A stretch of 61,710 nt of DNA. Source: Prevotella ihumii. GTDB taxonomy: Bacteria; Bacteroidota; Bacteroidia; Bacteroidales; Bacteroidaceae. The stretch is from the NCBI RefSeq assembly GCF_900155655.1, contig NZ_LT706987.1, positions 228,886 to 290,595 on the forward strand. Reading direction: 5' to 3'. Below the pieces are notes generated by a model. It saw only the letters and a list, made by a program, of their open reading frames with translations, was not told the origin of the DNA and made no database searches. The position numbers and the translations under genes were made by a program. Below are positions 18,653 through 27,833 of this stretch, in pieces. Each line of letters begins with the position of its first letter. Position 1 is the first letter of the stretch.

Positions 18653-20803
18653 ATGACAAAAGAAATTAAACCGTCGGTGGAGCAGGAAAATGCCATTCAG
18701 AAGCAGACCAAGTCTATTTCTGATAAAAAGACTGCAAAAAAGTCAGAGGTGTTCTATTCGTCTGTTGCTTATCTGCAAATGGAAGAAGACACTAAGGTAT
18801 TTAGTGATTTACACAGAAAAGGTCATGTTAATAAACTTCTTAAAGAAGCTGCCAACTATGACCAGGGCGATGCCATCGAACTTGATAAGACCTTCAAGTC
18901 GCCTCTGCAAAACAAAGGCGATGACCTCGTGAAGGAAGATAAAAACTATGCGATAGTCTATAATAATTCTGTTGGTGGCACCTATGAGGTGTATCGCAAA
19001 GTAAGCGAGCAGATCGTAAAACAGAACATTGAGCGTTACGGCTTACCAGATAACGCAACCAAAGACGTAAAAGAGGTTACTCGTGCTACAGAAAAGGAGC
19101 AATATAAAGTCTCTCCAAAAGAAGAGGTTTCTTCGCCAATATTAAAACAATACAATGATTTGAAGCAAAAGCACCCAGATGCATTATTGCTTTTCCGTTG
19201 TGGTGATTTCTATGAAACCTACAAGGAGGACGCGGTAAAGGCCTCCAATATCTTAGGTATCACGCTCACAAAGCACAGCAAGCGTATGGATGAGGAAGGA
19301 AAGCCGTTAAAGATGGCCGGTTTTCCATATTATGCCCTCGACACCTATCTTCCCAAACTTATCCGTGCAGGTGAGCGTGTGAGCATCTGCGAGCAGCTCG
19401 AAATGCCCCGAAAGGAGAAGGTGAAGCAAACGAAATCTACCAAGGCCGACATCGACACTAAAGAGGTAAGAGACAATCTTGTCAATAGGATTGTGGAAAC
19501 AGTAGGGAAAAATAATCACCATGCTTTTGTACTACCATTATCGGATAAGGCTCTGAACGTAGAAACCAACAAGGGAGAGAATGCAGAACTTGCTAAAATG
19601 CAGGTGCTGCGTGGACGTGTTACCTTCATTGATTCAGAAGATAATAAGTTACAACTCCGTGATTTGAAAGTAAACACTATTCTGCAGCTTACAGAAACGC
19701 TGCCATCTATCGCAAAGACCTATGTGGAAGAAATAAAGTCAAAAGAAACTATTTCACAACCTACCAACCAACCTGTTTCTGCTCAATCTGCTACTACTGA
19801 ACAACAACAATTCATCGATGACATAAAAGCTGCAATGGGTAGTTCAAAGATGGTTGTACTCCCTGAATTTGGTACAAGGAAAGGAGTGGTAGCTGGTACT
19901 GATGAAGATAAAGGAATTTCGCTGAATCGTGTCTATGCCTGGAACGACAATGTATCGTTTGCAGGTTCAGTGCCTGGTGATGATGCCAACAAGCGCAGAT
20001 ATTACCATCCAGAGAATATCCGCCCTAAATTTTACGACTATCTCATTAGCGAGGTTAGACGAGCTGTTGCACCACAACTCATCACAGAGAATGGTCAGAA
20101 GGTTACTTCTGCCAATATGTTTGAATCACCCAAGCAAGAAGGAAAATACTTTTTCTATGCTCGGCTTGATGGTGTAGGCTTACACCCTAAAGCTGTAAAA
20201 GAGGCTGACGTGGAAGCCTTTATGAAAAATGAAATCTCTGTTAAGGAAATGTTTTCTAAGTATTATCCAACTAAGATGGCCAAGCAGCTTAGTAAGGAAG
20301 ACTTCGATAACACCAAACTATCTGATGGTCGAGAGTTAAGCACATTCAGGGTCTATAAACAACGTAATGAATCCAAACCTCATTTCGGTGAATACCTATT
20401 GTATGCCGAAATGGGAAATAAACGGTTTCACGCCACTCCACTCACTCACGACCAACTAGATATGTACTTTGATCGCACACAGAGCAAAGGACAGCTGGCA
20501 GAGAAAGTTATCGGTGAACAACTACACCTGAAATCGGCTTATGAAAAATATAAGCTACCTGAAAACATCCCTGTTCAGGAAGTTCGAATTAGAAAAGATG
20601 CAGATGGGGCTTGGCTCATATCCGCTTCGGTAAAAGATAAAGGACAAACACCTGAAAGGAAGATGTCTAACAATGATCTTTATTCTCTTTTCAAATCAAA
20701 GACAGCTTCAAGAGAACAGCTCGGTGCCAAATATCTCTCGGAAGACCTCAAAGAACTTTCTTTCTCAAAGAAGTTGGAAAGGACACAGGGATTGAAAATG
20801 TAA
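18653..20803 (+). CDS. MutS domain-I-like protein of the leading operon
   Basis: 716 residues. Residues about 162-255 closely follow the mismatch-recognition domain I of Mut[21 protein letters not shown], then [20 protein letters not shown], then [17 protein letters not shown] and [11 protein letters not shown]. The FYE motif that MutS uses to wedge into mispairs is kept. No MutS ATPase, lever or clamp domain is present. The N-terminus and the region after about 280 are charged and carry DUF3945/DUF4099-like stretches ([20 protein letters not shown]). The role is unknown; DNA-structure recognition in transferred DNA is plausible. It ends RTQGLKM. Confidence 0.7.
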   Translation: MTKEIKPSVEQENAIQKQTKSISDKKTAKKSEVFYSSVAYLQMEEDTKVFSDLHRKGHVNKLLKEAANYDQGDAIELDKTFKSPLQNKGDDLVKEDKNYAIVYNNSVGGTYEVYRKVSEQIVKQNIERYGLPDNATKDVKEVTRATEKEQYKVSPKEEVSSPILKQYNDLKQKHPDALLLFRCGDFYETYKEDAVKASNILGITLTKHSKRMDEEGKPLKMAGFPYYALDTYLPKLIRAGERVSICEQLEMPRKEKVKQTKSTKADIDTKEVRDNLVNRIVETVGKNNHHAFVLPLSDKALNVETNKGENAELAKMQVLRGRVTFIDSEDNKLQLRDLKVNTILQLTETLPSIAKTYVEEIKSKETISQPTNQPVSAQSATTEQQQFIDDIKAAMGSSKMVVLPEFGTRKGVVAGTDEDKGISLNRVYAWNDNVSFAGSVPGDDANKRRYYHPENIRPKFYDYLISEVRRAVAPQLITENGQKVTSANMFESPKQEGKYFFYARLDGVGLHPKAVKEADVEAFMKNEISVKEMFSKYYPTKMAKQLSKEDFDNTKLSDGRELSTFRVYKQRNESKPHFGEYLLYAEMGNKRFHATPLTHDQLDMYFDRTQSKGQLAEKVIGEQLHLKSAYEKYKLPENIPVQEVRIRKDADGAWLISASVKDKGQTPERKMSNNDLYSLFKSKTASREQLGAKYLSEDLKELSFSKKLERTQGLKM

Positions 20804-20911
20804 GATTATATCCCAAATCTTTAAATCAATGAGCAAGTAACATTATCAACTTTACGCCATCGCCCATTTTCAAAGATGGGCATTGGCTATAACACTAACA
20901 ATACTAAAAAA

Positions 20912-21118
20912 ATGGAAAGCAAGTCATTTAAAGAACTTGAGCTTCTCAAACAAGAGGGGCGTATTGGCTGGGTAGAGTATCTCCAGCAAAGCGAATATGG
21001 TGAGAGTTATCAGCAGTGGCTCGACGATCGAGGTGCCGAGCCTGACGAGGACAATGCAGAATTGTTCCTCGAACAAACAGATGCTAAGTTTATCGAAAGT
21101 CAAGATTTATTGATGTAA
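20912..21118 (+). CDS. small acidic protein upstream of ardC
   Basis: 68 residues from the ATG at 20912, which is preferred to 20876 because the conserved-looking part starts MESKSFKELELLKQEGRIGW. It is strongly acidic at the C-terminus (DDRGAEPDEDNAELFLEQTD) and is followed 3 bases later by ardC. Function unknown. The acidity and position beside ardC would fit a DNA-mimic or antirestriction partner, but this is only a suggestion. Confidence 0.6.
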   Translation: MESKSFKELELLKQEGRIGWVEYLQQSEYGESYQQWLDDRGAEPDEDNAELFLEQTDAKFIESQDLLM

Positions 21119-21121
21119 GGT

Positions 21122-22486
21122 ATGGCTTATAAAAATTATAATAACTCACAGACTTCCAGTGATAAGGCCATAGAGAAATTCTCTGAAATGATAATTTCTC
21201 GACTCGAAGAAGGAAAGGCAAACGACTGGAAAAAGGGATGGATTGGCGGTGAAGGACATTTTGGTATGCCTCAAAACCTGAACGGTCGCAACTATTCGGG
21301 TACAAATTCCTTGTTTCTCTTTATGGACACTGCTATCAATAAGTATTCTGCTCCTGTATATATGACTTTTTTGCAAAAAGAGAAGGAAGGTTTACGTCTA
21401 AAAAAGGGCTCGGAAGCTATGCCTGTAATCTATTGGGACATGAGCATTAAGGACGCAAATGGCAAAAAAGTATCAATGAGTGATTACAAGAACATGACAA
21501 AGGAGGAAAGAGAGCAGTGTGAAGTTCGCCCATTTCTCCGCTCATTCCGTGTTTACAACATTGATCAGACCAATATGCAGGAAGTTAACAAGGAAAAGTA
21601 TGACAAGATTATCTCACGTTTCCAACCTCCCAAGCTGGCTGATACCCAGGGTATGTACCGTAATGCTGCTATCGATCGAATGTTTGAACGCCAGGAATGG
21701 CTATGTCGTATTCAGTATGACAAAGCATCTGCACAAGCCTTCTTCAAGCCTTCCGACGACATAATTGTACTACCCTTGAAGGCCCAATTCAAGATCAGCA
21801 ACACGCCCGATGGGATTTACAAAGATGGTATGGAGTATTATTCTACCGCTTTGCATGAGATGGCTCACTCCACTGGTACCCCAGAACGACTTAACCGTAC
21901 TATGGGCAGTCGTTTCGGCGATCCCAAGTATGGTAAAGAAGAACTTGTGGCAGAATTGTCGGCGGCGATGGTCGGCAACACTATGGGATTCGATCGCCGT
22001 ATTCAGAACAATAATGTGGCGTATGTCGATGGCTGGCTCCATACTTTGCGTGAAGAGCCGAAGTTTATTGTCTCGGTAATGGCCGATGTCAATAAGGCTT
22101 CCAACATGATACTCCAGAAAATTGATGAACAGAAACTTGCAATTGGCGAAGCCCCGATATTGGGAGCACAGCAAGAACAAGACAAGCAGCAATCGCAGAA
22201 GACGCAAATTTCCACTTCTTCCAACGACCAAACGGAAGAGGTGGCTAAATCTGTAAAGGCGAGTATCTATAAGCTGCCAACAGGTTCTTATGTCATACAA
22301 GCATCTATCAATGGTCAGGAACTGGATCAAAAGCCCATCGATAACAAGACGGCCGTGTCTTTTCTCCGCCTGAAAGACGACACGAAGATGAATCAGATGC
22401 TTTCCGACATTGTGAAAGACAAGTATGGCAGCGAGCTGAACGTACCCAAAGTGAACAGAAACGAGTCAAGAGGCTTAAAAATCTAA
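21122..22486 (+). CDS. ardC: ArdC-family antirestriction protein
   Basis: 454 residues. The N-terminal ssDNA-binding ArdC domain (about 10-150: FSEMIISRLEEG, FGMPQNLNGRNYSGTNSLFL, VYMTFLQ) is followed by a zinc-metallopeptidase domain with the HEMAH motif (about 245) and the later glutamate in EELVAELSAAM. ArdC proteins protect incoming DNA against host restriction. The N-terminal region is related to the transport domain of the RP4 TraC primase, which moves into the recipient. The C-terminal about 90 residues are extra and end SRGLKI. The stop is followed directly by the next ATG. Confidence 0.9.
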   Translation: MAYKNYNNSQTSSDKAIEKFSEMIISRLEEGKANDWKKGWIGGEGHFGMPQNLNGRNYSGTNSLFLFMDTAINKYSAPVYMTFLQKEKEGLRLKKGSEAMPVIYWDMSIKDANGKKVSMSDYKNMTKEEREQCEVRPFLRSFRVYNIDQTNMQEVNKEKYDKIISRFQPPKLADTQGMYRNAAIDRMFERQEWLCRIQYDKASAQAFFKPSDDIIVLPLKAQFKISNTPDGIYKDGMEYYSTALHEMAHSTGTPERLNRTMGSRFGDPKYGKEELVAELSAAMVGNTMGFDRRIQNNNVAYVDGWLHTLREEPKFIVSVMADVNKASNMILQKIDEQKLAIGEAPILGAQQEQDKQQSQKTQISTSSNDQTEEVAKSVKASIYKLPTGSYVIQASINGQELDQKPIDNKTAVSFLRLKDDTKMNQMLSDIVKDKYGSELNVPKVNRNESRGLKI

Positions 22487-23689
22487 ATGCTTATGAAGGA
22501 ACATCAAGTCGATTTCAAGGCTTTAAAGGCAAAGGTTGGTATTGATGATATTGCTTATAGCCTAGGTTATCAGGTTGACAGAAAAGCAGGAATGGGTAGG
22601 TACATAGAATTTGTCCTACCCGACTTTGCTGGCGGTAGAAAGGACACAATTATTGTGAGCCATATTCATGACAAAGCTCAACAAACTTTCTTTCGTCGTA
22701 ATGGTCAACGTGGTGATGTAATCAATTTTATTCAAGAAAATGCCAACTCTTTTGGCATTAGTAGTCGCAACAACTGGGATTTAATAAGTAAGGTTATGGC
22801 AAAATTTGCCAACCAGCCTATTGAAGAGAAGCCACAAAAGGTTTATGCTCAAATAAACACCAATAAGCCCTTTAATCCGAAACTATATCATACAGAGCCT
22901 ATTTTGCAAAATATTGATGCTGTTCAATATATATTCAAGCAGAGAAACATCAAGAAGAAGACCATTGAAGATTTTGCTCCCTGGATTCAAAGAGTAAAAG
23001 ATATACGCTTCAATAGTGATTATATAAATATTGGTTTCCCTTATGTACAGCCTGGTGCTGAAAAAATAGAAGGGTATGAAATTCGTGGTTATGGTAGTTT
23101 CAAGCGCAAGGCGACTGGAACTAACTCCACTACAGCTGCGTGGATTGTTGACTTCTCAAAAAAAGACAATCCAGAAGATATAAAAAATGTCTACTTCGCT
23201 GAAAGTGCATACGATGTAATGGCCTTTTATCAAGCAAACAAAGCGAAACTAAAGGGAGAATTGGAACAATCAGTCTTTGTTTCTATTGGGGGTACTTTTT
23301 CCAATCAGCAGGTTGGAGGAATTATGAATTACTATTCAAATGCTCGTGCTGTGGATTGCTTCGATAATGATGTACCTGGTCGTATATATGGTATGAGAAT
23401 GGTTGGTGTCGTCGAAAAAATACCACTCAATGTAGTGCAAACAGATGATGCTATCAGAGTTAGTCTTAATGGTGAAGAATATAAACTTGATCCTCAAAAG
23501 GCGAATCTGAATAATCTTCGTGATTTTATCCACTTCAAGCGCAATTACGGCATTGAAAAAGCACCAGAAGCCTTCAAAGACTGGAATGATGTAGTTATGA
23601 ACAAACCATCCTCTCCAATAATTTCTAAGAATAAATACGAACGTGAAGAAAATCTTAGGGAAAAAAGGATGGGTGGGCTAAAGGTTTAA
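22487..23689 (+). CDS. Toprim-domain primase-like protein
   Basis: 400 residues. The N-terminal part resembles the CHC2-like/DUF3991 region of element-encoded primases (VGIDDIAYSLGYQVDRKAGMG, FFRRNGQRGDVINFIQ). A Toprim-2 domain follows, with catalytic-type Glu in YFAESAYDVMAFYQ (about 245) and Asp motif DCFDNDVPG (about 288). Probably primes complementary-strand synthesis or is a degenerate relative. It ends RMGGLKV. It starts immediately after ardC in the same operon. Confidence 0.8.
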   Translation: MLMKEHQVDFKALKAKVGIDDIAYSLGYQVDRKAGMGRYIEFVLPDFAGGRKDTIIVSHIHDKAQQTFFRRNGQRGDVINFIQENANSFGISSRNNWDLISKVMAKFANQPIEEKPQKVYAQINTNKPFNPKLYHTEPILQNIDAVQYIFKQRNIKKKTIEDFAPWIQRVKDIRFNSDYINIGFPYVQPGAEKIEGYEIRGYGSFKRKATGTNSTTAAWIVDFSKKDNPEDIKNVYFAESAYDVMAFYQANKAKLKGELEQSVFVSIGGTFSNQQVGGIMNYYSNARAVDCFDNDVPGRIYGMRMVGVVEKIPLNVVQTDDAIRVSLNGEEYKLDPQKANLNNLRDFIHFKRNYGIEKAPEAFKDWNDVVMNKPSSPIISKNKYEREENLREKRMGGLKV

Positions 23690-23691
23690 AA

Positions 23692-24915
23692 ATGGACATT
23701 TATATCAAGCCAAATTACAGACAGTTTTTCGCCGAGCATATGGGATTGGTACTCCTCTTTGTAGCAACCCTGATTACTATGCCTTTAGTATCTTCATTAG
23801 AAGGTCGATATATCCAAATAGTAGTCTCATTTTCTTCCCTATTGATTGCTATTATGGGGATAGCTAAATATATCATGCTTACGGCGGTTGTTTGGATTAT
23901 CAATGACGATACGTTATGCCGTATTCGTGGAGTTTTCTCACGACATACGGACTATATCGAGCTTTACCGAGTCGTCGATTATAGTGAATCGCAAACATTT
24001 ATGCAAAAGCTGTGGAAAGTAAAGACGGTATGTGTTATCTCCACCGATAAAACTGATGGTACAATGATAATGTGTGGCGTAAATGCGCAAAATGATATAG
24101 TTCAGATAATCCGAAGAAGAGTAGAAAATTGTAAAAAAGAAAAAGAATATATGAAATCACTAATCAATAAAAAGGCCGTAATCCTTGCTTGTTTGATATG
24201 CTTTTTCAGTCGTTCAACTTATGCAGTTGGTGTACAAGTAGACCCTGCTTTAGCTGGTGCAATTACACTACAAATGAACACGCTAAAGAACATTTATTCA
24301 AAGCGTGAAAAAACTCAAAACAAAATTATACAAGCAGAAGCAGCTGTAACCGTAGCATTAGATAGGATGCACAAGATTGAAGATAAAATTTTAGGATATA
24401 TGGCCAATGTGCAAGGAGCTTTTCAAAATCTCTATCAAATCAAACGTGCAGGAGAACTTGTCGTAAAGGAAATTCCTTCCAATATGAACAATGTTCGCTG
24501 TGCTATTAAAGTGGGTGGTTTTCAAGGTACATTCCTGGCTGCCACAGTTGGTACGGAACTACGCAGTATGACTATGGATATGATGAGCCTCTACCCATTC
24601 CTGGAACAACTTGTAACCAGTGGTACATATAATACAACTGATTATGACAACCAAGGGAACATTGTCAAGAAGAAAAAAAAGGTTAATCTTCTCAACTCTG
24701 CTGAACGCTATTACATCTGTAACACTGTACTCGATAAACTCGAAAACATAAATACATCGCTTTATCTCCTTGCATGGGAGATTCGGACGATGCGTTGGCG
24801 TGACCTTTTCATAAAACTCGATCCCGAAGGTTGGGCAGCAATTATGACAAGTAAGAATATCGTAGACGACATTATCTTCGACTGGAATTTTAATGTTATA
24901 ACGTATTGTAGATAA
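23692..24915 (+). CDS. bacterial PH-domain membrane protein fused to a VirB5-like protein
   Basis: 407 residues in two blocks. Residues 1-150 have two membrane helices and a bPH_2 pattern (LYRVVDYSESQTFMQKLWKV, CVISTDKTDGTMIMCGV). An internal Met at residue 154 (24151) then begins a perfect signal peptide (KAVILACLICFFSRSTYA). The rest is helical and ends TSKNIVDDIIFDWN, like the 4875 tra gene. It is either a true fusion or two in-frame genes with an internal start and no stop between them; a purine-rich stretch precedes 24151. Confidence 0.7.
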   Translation: MDIYIKPNYRQFFAEHMGLVLLFVATLITMPLVSSLEGRYIQIVVSFSSLLIAIMGIAKYIMLTAVVWIINDDTLCRIRGVFSRHTDYIELYRVVDYSESQTFMQKLWKVKTVCVISTDKTDGTMIMCGVNAQNDIVQIIRRRVENCKKEKEYMKSLINKKAVILACLICFFSRSTYAVGVQVDPALAGAITLQMNTLKNIYSKREKTQNKIIQAEAAVTVALDRMHKIEDKILGYMANVQGAFQNLYQIKRAGELVVKEIPSNMNNVRCAIKVGGFQGTFLAATVGTELRSMTMDMMSLYPFLEQLVTSGTYNTTDYDNQGNIVKKKKKVNLLNSAERYYICNTVLDKLENINTSLYLLAWEIRTMRWRDLFIKLDPEGWAAIMTSKNIVDDIIFDWNFNVITYCR

Positions 24916-24928
24916 TTAAAACATAACA

Positions 24929-25771
24929 ATGAAAGGTACTTTAATGGAAAATATAGAAAGAGAATTTGGCTTGTGTCCAGTATGTGGACATGGGCATATC
25001 ATCAAGACAAATAGAGATTATGTTTGCACCAATCGTTTGAATCCAGCTTCTGAACATAGAAGGTGTAGATTCTCTATTCCATTTCACATCTATGGAACAG
25101 ATGTAACTGATGAAATGATTCACCAATTGATACGAACAGGACAAACTAGTTATATCAATCTGTGTGATAAAAAAGGATTTCCCTATCAAGGTCGTTTTAT
25201 CATCAATCCTGGAGAAGGTTACACAATTGAAGCTGAAACAAGACCTATTGATGCGGTATGCCCTAACTGTGGAGGTCAAATTATTCAAACAAGATTTGGA
25301 TATGCGTGCGTAAATAATATAACACCTTCACCCTCTTGTAACTTTATAGTTCCAAATTTCATTTGCAACCGCTATATAACTGTAGAGGAAGCAGAGGCTT
25401 TTTGCAGAAATGAAGGTGATATACTTGATGGCTTTCTTAATAAGCAAGGCAAGTGGTTCTCTGCCTTTCTTACAAGAAATGAGGATGGTATGGTTGAACT
25501 TTCTTCTATGGTAGGGAAATGTCCTGTATGTGGCGGAAGTTTGCTTGTTGGCCCAACAGCATTCAACTGTTCAAATTATAAGCATGGCTGCGATTTTAAA
25601 ATATGGAGGCATTACTATGGCCATAAAGTTAACCTTAATGATGCTAAGGAACTATTAGATTATGGTAAGCTGCAACAACCCTTTTCTGGTTTTGACAAGC
25701 TCGGTCATGTTCATACACTCATTTTAGCAGTCGGCAATCAGAATGAAATACAAATAATATCATATAAATAA
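24929..25771 (+). CDS. triple zinc-ribbon protein (topoisomerase-tail-like)
   Basis: 280 residues built of three repeats, each a C4 zinc ribbon like those at the C-terminus of topoisomerase I/III (CPVCGHG..C, CPNCGGQ..C, CPVCGGS..C at about residues 16, 110, 198). Each is followed by a domain containing FICNRYITVEEAEAF or similar. It probably binds single-stranded DNA. A two-repeat paralogue is at 33414-33923 (-). No catalytic topoisomerase domain is present. Confidence 0.75.
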   Translation: MKGTLMENIEREFGLCPVCGHGHIIKTNRDYVCTNRLNPASEHRRCRFSIPFHIYGTDVTDEMIHQLIRTGQTSYINLCDKKGFPYQGRFIINPGEGYTIEAETRPIDAVCPNCGGQIIQTRFGYACVNNITPSPSCNFIVPNFICNRYITVEEAEAFCRNEGDILDGFLNKQGKWFSAFLTRNEDGMVELSSMVGKCPVCGGSLLVGPTAFNCSNYKHGCDFKIWRHYYGHKVNLNDAKELLDYGKLQQPFSGFDKLGHVHTLILAVGNQNEIQIISYK

Positions 25772-25779
25772 TAAGAACA

Positions 25780-26076
25780 ATGAAAGAAAAACAAGTCTCT
25801 TCTAACGAACTTTTGCAGAAGGCAAAAGAACGTTCAGGATTGTCTAAAGAAGTATTAAGACAAAGCCTTCACGCTTTATTGGGAGCTATCAGTGAAGTTA
25901 TGGATGATGGGAAAAGTGTAGTACTGGATAATTTTGGCAGTTTCGATTTGCGAACTGTCAAAGAACATACAGTAACACCACCACCACCCAACAATACTCC
26001 TGTATTGGTTCCAGAACACCAGGTTGTTCGTTTCAAGGCATATAAGAACTTTCTTATTTATCACATGAAATATTAA
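25780..26076 (+). CDS. HU/IHF-like DNA-binding protein
   Basis: 98 residues. Residues 4-95 follow the HU fold: SNELLQKAKERSGLSKEVLRQSLHALLGAISEVMDDGKSV, then LDNFGSFDLRTV and a VRFKAYKNF end. The DNA-binding arm carries PPPPNNTPVLVPEHQV. It likely bends DNA at oriT, oriV or a recombination site of the element. Confidence 0.85.
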   Translation: MKEKQVSSNELLQKAKERSGLSKEVLRQSLHALLGAISEVMDDGKSVVLDNFGSFDLRTVKEHTVTPPPPNNTPVLVPEHQVVRFKAYKNFLIYHMKY

Positions 26077-26082
26077 GATGTA

Positions 26083-26586
26083 ATGAAAAAAATAACTTTT
26101 GCTTTTCTGCTGTTGATATGCACTTTCATAAGTGCATGCCACTCTCCTAAAGACGAAATGTTTGAAAAAGCCCAGGATAACCTAAAAGCATCACTGGATT
26201 ATCCCAAGCAGCTTAAATTGATAGCTCACACAGAGCCAGATTCAGCCTTTGGGGTAAACTACTTTACTCGTAAAGAGATTACAGGGATGCTGAAGGTAAT
26301 GGATGTTGTTACCAAAAACCTAATGTCAAAGACGCAAAGAGTAGCAGATATTACAAAGGCTGATCCGTACACTATAAACTTGATGCGTAGACAAATGGGT
26401 GCAGCCACAGAGGTGCAGACAATGATCTTCAAAAATACACCTAAAGGCGAATGGTCAGGCTGGAAGGTCAAAATAGACTATGAATGTGTCGATAAGGACG
26501 GTATGAAGTATCGTGCTGAACGATGGGTCTTCTTTGATCGAGAAGGCAAGAGCGTAGTAAAGACATTTGAAATACCATTACCGTGA
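26083..26586 (+). CDS. lipoprotein of unknown function
   Basis: 167 residues with a lipobox FISAC (Cys near residue 19). The mature part is mixed alpha/beta and ends in strands WSGWKVKIDYECVDKDGMKYRAERWVFFDREG. No known family recognised. An entry- or surface-exclusion role is possible from its place on a conjugative element. Its TGA overlaps the GTG start of the next gene (GTGA at 26583). Confidence 0.65.
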   Translation: MKKITFAFLLLICTFISACHSPKDEMFEKAQDNLKASLDYPKQLKLIAHTEPDSAFGVNYFTRKEITGMLKVMDVVTKNLMSKTQRVADITKADPYTINLMRRQMGAATEVQTMIFKNTPKGEWSGWKVKIDYECVDKDGMKYRAERWVFFDREGKSVVKTFEIPLP

Positions 26587-27758
26587 GCGAGAATATCAAA
26601 AAATTGCGTAAACTCGTAGTCGAACTATACAAGTGCCATTCTTTGCTTGACAAAACAAAGATGGCACTTGTGCTTTTTGATATAGGTGGTTCGTATGTTG
26701 CTGTAAGTAGCGATGCCGATAAAATATATCTTATGTTAGGCTGGGAAATTTCTGATTTTACAGATAATGATGGGGCTTATTCTTATATGGTCATATCTTC
26801 TAAAGGATTACATATTTTACGATATTTACAGTCTAATCTTGAAATCCACAAGTTCGAACATCACTGTCATATCTTAGATACAACAGTTACAAGTTCACAG
26901 CAGGCTCTTGACTATATGCGACTGCTTATTGGTCATACCGAGCTTTGCTACCCTATTGTTAACCATTATGCAGCAATTGAAGAAGTCGGTTTTATTAGAG
27001 AAGTGCGCCTATCCTCCATTATAATCAATGCACAGACAGTTTCTGTGTGCATTGACAATGGAGAATTGGTAGAACTGGTTAAGAACCATGAATGGAATTT
27101 CAGCCATATTGGTCTCACTTTATTATCCAACTTATCGGATATTATACAAGAACAAGTCCTATTTATGGTTGACCTTATCCAAGTTAAAGCACAAACACTC
27201 AAAAAACAAAGGGTTCAAAACACTTCGCTATATGAGCTTTTTGTGCATAAAAAACATTCTTCACCACATGATACTATGGTTTTTATTAAGGTAGAAAATC
27301 AGTATATAACTTTTGATGATGATGCTATTAAAATCTCTTCTTTGATAAATAATGTGTTACTATATGAATGTAATGTTTTTGGACTTCGTGGACGTACAGT
27401 TGCTTTATTAAGTATTCTCCATTTCAACACAGCAAAGAAAGATAATAATTGTATTGTCATAGAGAGTCCGATAGATATTCCTTTGTATATGATAGGCCTT
27501 AAAGAAAGTTTCTTGAATAAGAAATGTAATGCAGAAATCGTATTCTCGGATGTTGTCGTTCGCAAACAAAAAGGTGGTGACTATATTATATCAGCAAACT
27601 ATAATGGTATCAATCTTCCAGAAACTCCTATAATGACTACGATAGGTGGATATTATCACAATCTACCTATGTGTGAAGAGAAAAAGGCTATTTTGTTTTC
27701 ATTGGTACATCACACCTATGATCATCTTATTTGCAATTGTATTAGTGAAAATTTGTGA
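26583..27758 (+). CDS. protein with two degenerate MutS-I-like repeats
   Basis: 391 residues starting at GTG 26583, coupled to the lipoprotein. Two internal segments have the pattern of MutS domain I without its key residues: residues about 27-54 (MALVLFDIGGSYVAVSSDAD then KIYLML) and about 230-260 (MVFIKVENQYITFDDDAIKI). Each keeps the F/V-x-x-x-x-x-Y-x...DA-x-KI spacing seen in [15 protein letters not shown] of the 18653 product. The similarity is weak and read by eye. Otherwise unknown; cytoplasmic. Confidence 0.5.
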   Translation: MSENIKKLRKLVVELYKCHSLLDKTKMALVLFDIGGSYVAVSSDADKIYLMLGWEISDFTDNDGAYSYMVISSKGLHILRYLQSNLEIHKFEHHCHILDTTVTSSQQALDYMRLLIGHTELCYPIVNHYAAIEEVGFIREVRLSSIIINAQTVSVCIDNGELVELVKNHEWNFSHIGLTLLSNLSDIIQEQVLFMVDLIQVKAQTLKKQRVQNTSLYELFVHKKHSSPHDTMVFIKVENQYITFDDDAIKISSLINNVLLYECNVFGLRGRTVALLSILHFNTAKKDNNCIVIESPIDIPLYMIGLKESFLNKKCNAEIVFSDVVVRKQKGGDYIISANYNGINLPETPIMTTIGGYYHNLPMCEEKKAILFSLVHHTYDHLICNCISENL

Positions 27759-27798
27759 AATAAATGATAGGTAATAACAAAAAGACATATCATTGAGT

Positions 27799-27806
27799 TA
27801 TCTTTG
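27799..27806 (+). promoter_or_regulatory. -7 box of a Bacteroidetes promoter
   Basis: TATCTTTG followed by C at 27807 lies 27 bases before the ATG at 27834. The -33 side is poor. Confidence 0.4.
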
Positions 27807-27833
27807 CAGTCTATAATCAAAACTAAATAAATT

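Noticed and set aside
18420..18656. 78-residue ORF before the MutS-I-like gene
   Set aside because: Unlike a real protein in composition, no ribosome site, and it covers several hairpins; better explained as structured leader.
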